Assembly: GCA_902362805.1 (NCBI GenBank)
Contig: CABIXY010000005.1
Span: forward strand, 124,001 to 188,000
Origin: Eubacteriaceae bacterium
GTDB taxonomy: Bacteria > Bacillota > Clostridia > Peptostreptococcales > Anaerovoracaceae
Length of the DNA stretch: 64,000 nucleotides
Direction: 5' to 3'
Below, one piece after another: positions 60,794 to 64,000 of this stretch (position 1 is the stretch's first letter; each line of letters begins with the position of its first letter). Under the pieces are notes generated by a model that saw nothing but the letters and a program-made list of their open reading frames with translations, did no database searches and was not told the origin of the DNA. Both the position numbers and the translations under genes were made by a program.

Positions 60794-62268
60794 CACACTT
60801 CCCCCTCATTATTTCCAAAATACATCATCAGATGCAGTCCGCCCTGGTTCTCTGCTCTGATGATGCCGCCGTGTTCTTTGACGATATATTGACAGACGTA
60901 GAGACCAAGACCGCTGCCCTCGCCATCGCTGCGGGCTTCATCTCCTCGATAAAACTGGTCGAATAAATATGGCAGTTTCTCCCTTTCCACCCCATTACCA
61001 TTATCAGAAAAAGTAATGACTACACTGTCATCAGATCTTTTTTCCAACAAGATTCTCATAATCAGCGGCCTTGTCCCAGCGTATTTGATACTGTTTTCCA
61101 CAAAGTTATCGAAAACTCGTTTCATCTGCTCCTGATCGATACCCAGGAAGCAGTCCTCTTGACAAGTGCTATGGAACTCCAAAAAAGCATGTTGGGCAGT
61201 CAGGTCTTTTTTTCTGCCCTCAACATAGTGCTGTAGGTATTCCTTTACATCTGTGCTCTGCTTGTAAAACGGCATATTTCCTGTCTCCAGCTTTGAATAA
61301 TAGAACAGTTTTGACAGCAGTCCTTCCATATCACAAGCACAGCTATAGGCAATATCCAAATACTGCTGGCGCTTTTCCTCTGTAACCGCAACTCCATCCT
61401 TTAAGCCTTTGATATAACCTTTTACAGATGTGAGTGGAGTTCTCAGATCATGGGAAATGCCGCTGATCATTTCGGTGCGCGCCTTTTCGTATGCTGCATT
61501 TTTTCCCATGCCCTCTTTGAGGTGCTCCTGCATCTGATTAAAACTGTCGCAGACGTTGCGAAACTCATCATCTTGTCGATATACGACTGGCTGGGTCAGG
61601 TCACCGCCTTCAATGCGCTCAGCAGCCGCAGCCAGCTGATCCACAGGTTCCATAATCTGCATGACCAGCTTTTTTGTGAACATGCGGCTGCAGTATAAAA
61701 TTGCCAGTATCACAACCGCTCCAATGGCGATGAACAGCAGAAGAAATAACTGAAAAACATGTTTATCCGTACTGAAAAAAGTATCTCCGCTCCCGCCGCT
61801 GGCTGCATAGAAGTGATACAGGGTGTCGTCAGCCGGAAGACCTGCTGAAAGCACAGTCACATTGTTGATAAAGAAAGTGCTCACAGTGATTTCTGAAGCA
61901 TGCCCATGGTCATGGTGTCCCGATTCAGTATTGTTATCGCCTTGTTCACCGATAGAAGCTACACTTTCTGTCTCATTCTCGTTCAAATTGGAGTAGACAG
62001 TTTCTCCCTCTGTATCAAAGACTGCCAGATGAAAGTCATAATCGCCCAAAGCATCGGCCCACTGCTGCCAGTCTGTACCGTACCCTTCTTCTTTCAACAT
62101 TTGCTGCACCTGCGTTGTATATGTTGAGAGCTCGGAATTTTCGCTTTGATGAGTCAGAAAGGTATGCTGGAAAATCGTCAGCAAAAGACTTCCTACTCCC
62201 AGCAACACCAAAAGGGCAACTAATATCATGATAGTATTCGTAATAAATATTTTTCTTTTGATGGTCAT
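60793..62268 (-). CDS. Membrane sensor histidine kinase with His-rich outside domain
   Basis: 491 aa from MTIKRKIFITNTIMILVALL; its ATG overlaps the preceding stop (ATGA). Helix 1 (~10-35), an extracellular sensor of ~140 residues containing ESGHHDHGHASE, helix 2 (LFLLLFIAIGAVVILAILYC), HAMP (MEPVDQLAAAAERIEGGDLT), HisKA with ISHDLRTPLTSVKG, HATPase with GEGSGLGLYVCQYIVKEHGG. The His cluster suggests metal or pH sensing, which is inference. Confidence 0.93.
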   Translation of the reverse strand: MTIKRKIFITNTIMILVALLVLLGVGSLLLTIFQHTFLTHQSENSELSTYTTQVQQMLKEEGYGTDWQQWADALGDYDFHLAVFDTEGETVYSNLNENETESVASIGEQGDNNTESGHHDHGHASEITVSTFFINNVTVLSAGLPADDTLYHFYAASGGSGDTFFSTDKHVFQLFLLLFIAIGAVVILAILYCSRMFTKKLVMQIMEPVDQLAAAAERIEGGDLTQPVVYRQDDEFRNVCDSFNQMQEHLKEGMGKNAAYEKARTEMISGISHDLRTPLTSVKGYIKGLKDGVAVTEEKRQQYLDIAYSCACDMEGLLSKLFYYSKLETGNMPFYKQSTDVKEYLQHYVEGRKKDLTAQHAFLEFHSTCQEDCFLGIDQEQMKRVFDNFVENSIKYAGTRPLIMRILLEKRSDDSVVITFSDNGNGVEREKLPYLFDQFYRGDEARSDGEGSGLGLYVCQYIVKEHGGIIRAENQGGLHLMMYFGNNEGEV

Positions 62269-62783
62269 TGGATTCCCACTCTCTGCATATCCCTTTGCAA
62301 AAACCTCCACGGCTCGTCGCAGCCGCAGCCGTCAAACCCTGCCGCATGACACAGATCACGATTTACTTCTAGACTCCAAAGGCTTTGATACAGCTGTTCT
62401 TCGGCAGGTATCGGTATGTAAAAAAGCCTTTCAATGGCACGGTTTAGCCCGGCAACAGGTCTTCTGCCGTGGGTTTTGGTCATTATGGGAATTCCCGCTA
62501 TGGCAAAATACCGTGCAATCTGTTCTTCAGTATAACCTTCGCTGGCAAAACCCCTGCGAATCGCCTCCTCTGCCCGCTGCGCAATGGCATTCCAGTCTTC
62601 TGCCATCATACCCGCCATAATACAGCAAAATCGATTGCTGGCGTTAACCACAATCAGCAGGTTTTTCTTTTGAAAGCGAATAATGTGAAGCTCCCAGCAG
62701 AAAAAAAGATCTGTGATGCCGCCGTAACTCAGCTCCTTTATTTTTAGATGTTTCTGTAGTGGAATCGTAATACCTAGTTCCAT
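62265..62783 (-). CDS. Unrecognised protein, possibly DUF6933-like
   Basis: 172 aa, GGAG ribosome-binding site. Pattern ITDLFFCWELHIIRFQKKNLLIVVNASNRF and CCIMAGMMAEDW followed by a helical part (AQRAEEAIRRGFASEGYTEEQIARYFAIAG) recalls the DUF6933 proteins of Clostridia; I am not sure. No signal peptide, no membrane helix. Its stop overlaps the start of the kinase (ATGA), so it belongs to that operon or at least is translated with it. Confidence 0.55.
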   Translation of the reverse strand: MELGITIPLQKHLKIKELSYGGITDLFFCWELHIIRFQKKNLLIVVNASNRFCCIMAGMMAEDWNAIAQRAEEAIRRGFASEGYTEEQIARYFAIAGIPIMTKTHGRRPVAGLNRAIERLFYIPIPAEEQLYQSLWSLEVNRDLCHAAGFDGCGCDEPWRFLQRDMQRVGIQ

Positions 62784-62798
62784 GGTCTCTCCTCTGTC

Positions 62799-63116
62799 CT
62801 AATCGAGTTCATTGTATTTTTTACTGCTTCCCTTGCATTTTTCTACAGGATATTTTTGCTTGTTCTCTTCCAGTTTTCTGAGAATTTCCTGCTCCAGGTT
62901 GATGTCAATTTTGTCAGCAAGCATAATGCAGTACATCATTACGTCTGCAATTTCATCGCTGACGGCTCGCTGGTCAAAGTCGTTGTTCCACTGGAAACAT
63001 TCCAAAAGTTCTCCTGCCTCTATGGCGACTGACTTAGCTAGATTCTCTGGTGAATGGAACTGGTCCCAATCCCGCTCCTCGTTAAAAATTCTCAGTTGTT
63101 CTTTGATGTCGTTCAT
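62799..63116 (-). CDS. MazG-like nucleotide pyrophosphohydrolase
   Basis: 105 aa. All-alpha NTP pyrophosphatase: FHSPENLAKSVAIEAGELLE with the ExxxE metal ligands and DEIADVMMYCIMLADKIDI with the second pair (E..D). FHSPENLA is typical of the MazG-like/iMazG RS21-C6 group, which hydrolyses dCTP-type or modified nucleotides. GGAGG ribosome-binding site. Co-directional with and one base after the unknown gene upstream (63118). Confidence 0.9.
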   Translation of the reverse strand: MNDIKEQLRIFNEERDWDQFHSPENLAKSVAIEAGELLECFQWNNDFDQRAVSDEIADVMMYCIMLADKIDINLEQEILRKLEENKQKYPVEKCKGSSKKYNELD

Positions 63117-63117
63117 A

Positions 63118-63768
63118 TTAATCCTCCGAATTCAAATATAGGGTCATTAAGTCATGAAACTTTTTCGTACCTTCACGCACGATAATCGTTTTGGAACTAC
63201 CGTCTTTATATAAGATGAAAAATCTATGAAATACCTTTTCTGGCATCTGTTTCTCCTCAACTGCAGAGGCGGCACCCAGGAAGGCACCGATGGGACCAAA
63301 GCTGCTTCCAATTAAACTCCGTATTACTGCGCTTCCTTTCTTGCATTTGAATGTCGTTCCTCCGCCAACTACTTCAGATTCCAAATACTGTACAGCTTTA
63401 ATGCTATCTAACCAATCGCCTTGGCTTTGGTCACTTTTGGCAGTCTTATTTCGTTTAAGTGCCTGGCACTTTTGCTTCTGTTGTTCTGCATCCCTTTTCT
63501 TCACTTCTTTTTTGGCTTCTCTCTGTATTCTTTCTTCAACGCGCTTTTCTATTTTTTCATTTCTCGCAATGGTTTCACGAACCTCAGCTTTACGAAGCAA
63601 TTGACGAATTTCCTCTTTTCCGACCTGCGAAGAGTGGACATATTCCACCCTTGTTCCGTCGTTTCTCTTTATCACTGTGTCTTTCTCAGCAGATTCTGCA
63701 TGCGGATATTTCTCGATTCTTATATATTCTGTTTCAAAACCATTTTTATCTTTGATTTTTATACTCAT
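63118..63768 (-). CDS. Unknown coiled-coil protein directly downstream of a CRISPR array
   Basis: 216 aa. N-terminal ~50 residues polar, then a strongly charged helical stretch (residues ~50-115, e.g. KIEKRVEERIQREAKKEVKK), likely coiled coil, then a C-terminal domain with a glycine-rich hydrophobic loop SLIGSSFGPIGAFLGAASAV and FFILYKDGSSKTIIVREG. No family recognised. Ribosome-binding site weak (AAAGGA, ten bases). The start lies 24 bp from the last repeat of the array at 63793, in the same direction, with no terminator between. Confidence 0.6.
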   Translation of the reverse strand: MSIKIKDKNGFETEYIRIEKYPHAESAEKDTVIKRNDGTRVEYVHSSQVGKEEIRQLLRKAEVRETIARNEKIEKRVEERIQREAKKEVKKRDAEQQKQKCQALKRNKTAKSDQSQGDWLDSIKAVQYLESEVVGGGTTFKCKKGSAVIRSLIGSSFGPIGAFLGAASAVEEKQMPEKVFHRFFILYKDGSSKTIIVREGTKKFHDLMTLYLNSED

Positions 63769-63792
63769 AATAGGGAAGTCCTTTCAATCTGT

Positions 63793-64000
63793 ATTTCAAT
63801 CACTTGCTCCATGCGGAGCAAGACGATATTTGAAGAAGTGTATGAAAACGCTAAAATCATTTCAATCCACTTGCTCCGCAAGGGAGCAAGACCAGAGCAG
63901 GCAGGAGACTGGATGGCGCAGTGGAATTTCAATCCACTTGCTCCGCAAGGGAGCAAGACCTAAGTGGCGTTCTTTAACACATGCCGTTTTGGTATTTCAA
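63793..64000 (-). CRISPR. Second I-C-family CRISPR array, cut by the right edge
   Basis: Repeats at 63793-63824 (32 bp, degenerate end repeat), 63859-63892 and 63926-63959 (34 bp each) and the start of another at 63994; spacers of 33-34 nt. Repeat-sense strand GTCTTGCTCCCTTGCGGAGC..GTGGATTGAAAT: stem TTGCTCC/GGAGCAA with a CTTGC loop. Handle identical to the first array, stem different by compensatory changes. Orientation is the same, so the leader lies beyond the right edge. Whether it has its own cas genes is not visible. Confidence 0.93.

Overview
The window looks like a chromosomal segment of an anaerobic Clostridia-type Bacillota. The evidence is strong GGAGG ribosome-binding sites, frequent GTG/TTG starts, and families typical of that class: YjdF, DUF6179/DUF6323, BceAB-like exporters, a two-gene SufC/SufB system and an AbgT transporter. 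The genus cannot be fixed from sequence reading alone. No rRNA, tRNA, phage or complete insertion sequence was found.

Layout. 1-7.7 kb: CPBP membrane protease (cut by the left edge), GAPDH, a giant PAS-rich hybrid kinase, an ECF-like sigma factor coupled to a helix-turn-helix regulator, and a second such regulator. 7.8-17.5 kb: small housekeeping enzymes (LOG, Nudix, SGNH hydrolase, RNase Z, methyltransferase, TfoX-C, YjdF, ProC) plus a TetR/MFS efflux pair with clear palindromic operators. 17.6-25 kb: two MATE exporters, a phosphoribosyltransferase, a MarR regulator with duplicated operators, and an AbgT/M20 pair for aminobenzoyl-glutamate-type substrates. 25-32 kb: a lipoprotein, an L,D-transpeptidase, a sufC-sufB-mutY operon with a long structured leader, an OFA-like MFS carrier and an unknown small protein.

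32.7-42.2 kb is a complete type I-C CRISPR-Cas locus, all on the minus strand: cas3-cas5-cas8c-cas7-cas4-cas1-cas2, a leader, then 22 identical 33-bp repeats and a degenerate terminal repeat. Divergently from cas3, on the plus strand, lies a small transcription unit that I read as a crRNA-like regulatory RNA. It has a -35/-10 promoter, a shrunken pseudo-repeat ending GTGGATAGAAAT, a pseudo-spacer and an intrinsic terminator. The first 19 nt of the pseudo-spacer match a site beside the cas3 promoter that carries the I-C PAM TTC. The only three mismatches fall at positions 6, 12 and 18, the positions that Cascade flips out. This predicts that Cascade represses its own operon (a CreR/CreA-type guide) and is the most interesting item here. 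A decayed DUF3990/DUF3791 module follows it.

43-64 kb: a hybrid kinase with two receivers, an MFS pump behind a leader peptide and start-site-sequestering stem, DUF1805 next to a 90-bp tandem repeat, an ATC hydrolase-like protein, a SWIM/SNF2 helicase, an amidohydrolase, a Bce-like ABC exporter with two different permeases plus its own two-component system (with a shortened receiver), a second two-component system beside a His-rich secreted protein, MazG-like and unknown genes. The right edge enters a second I-C-family CRISPR array with a different stem but the same 5' handle.
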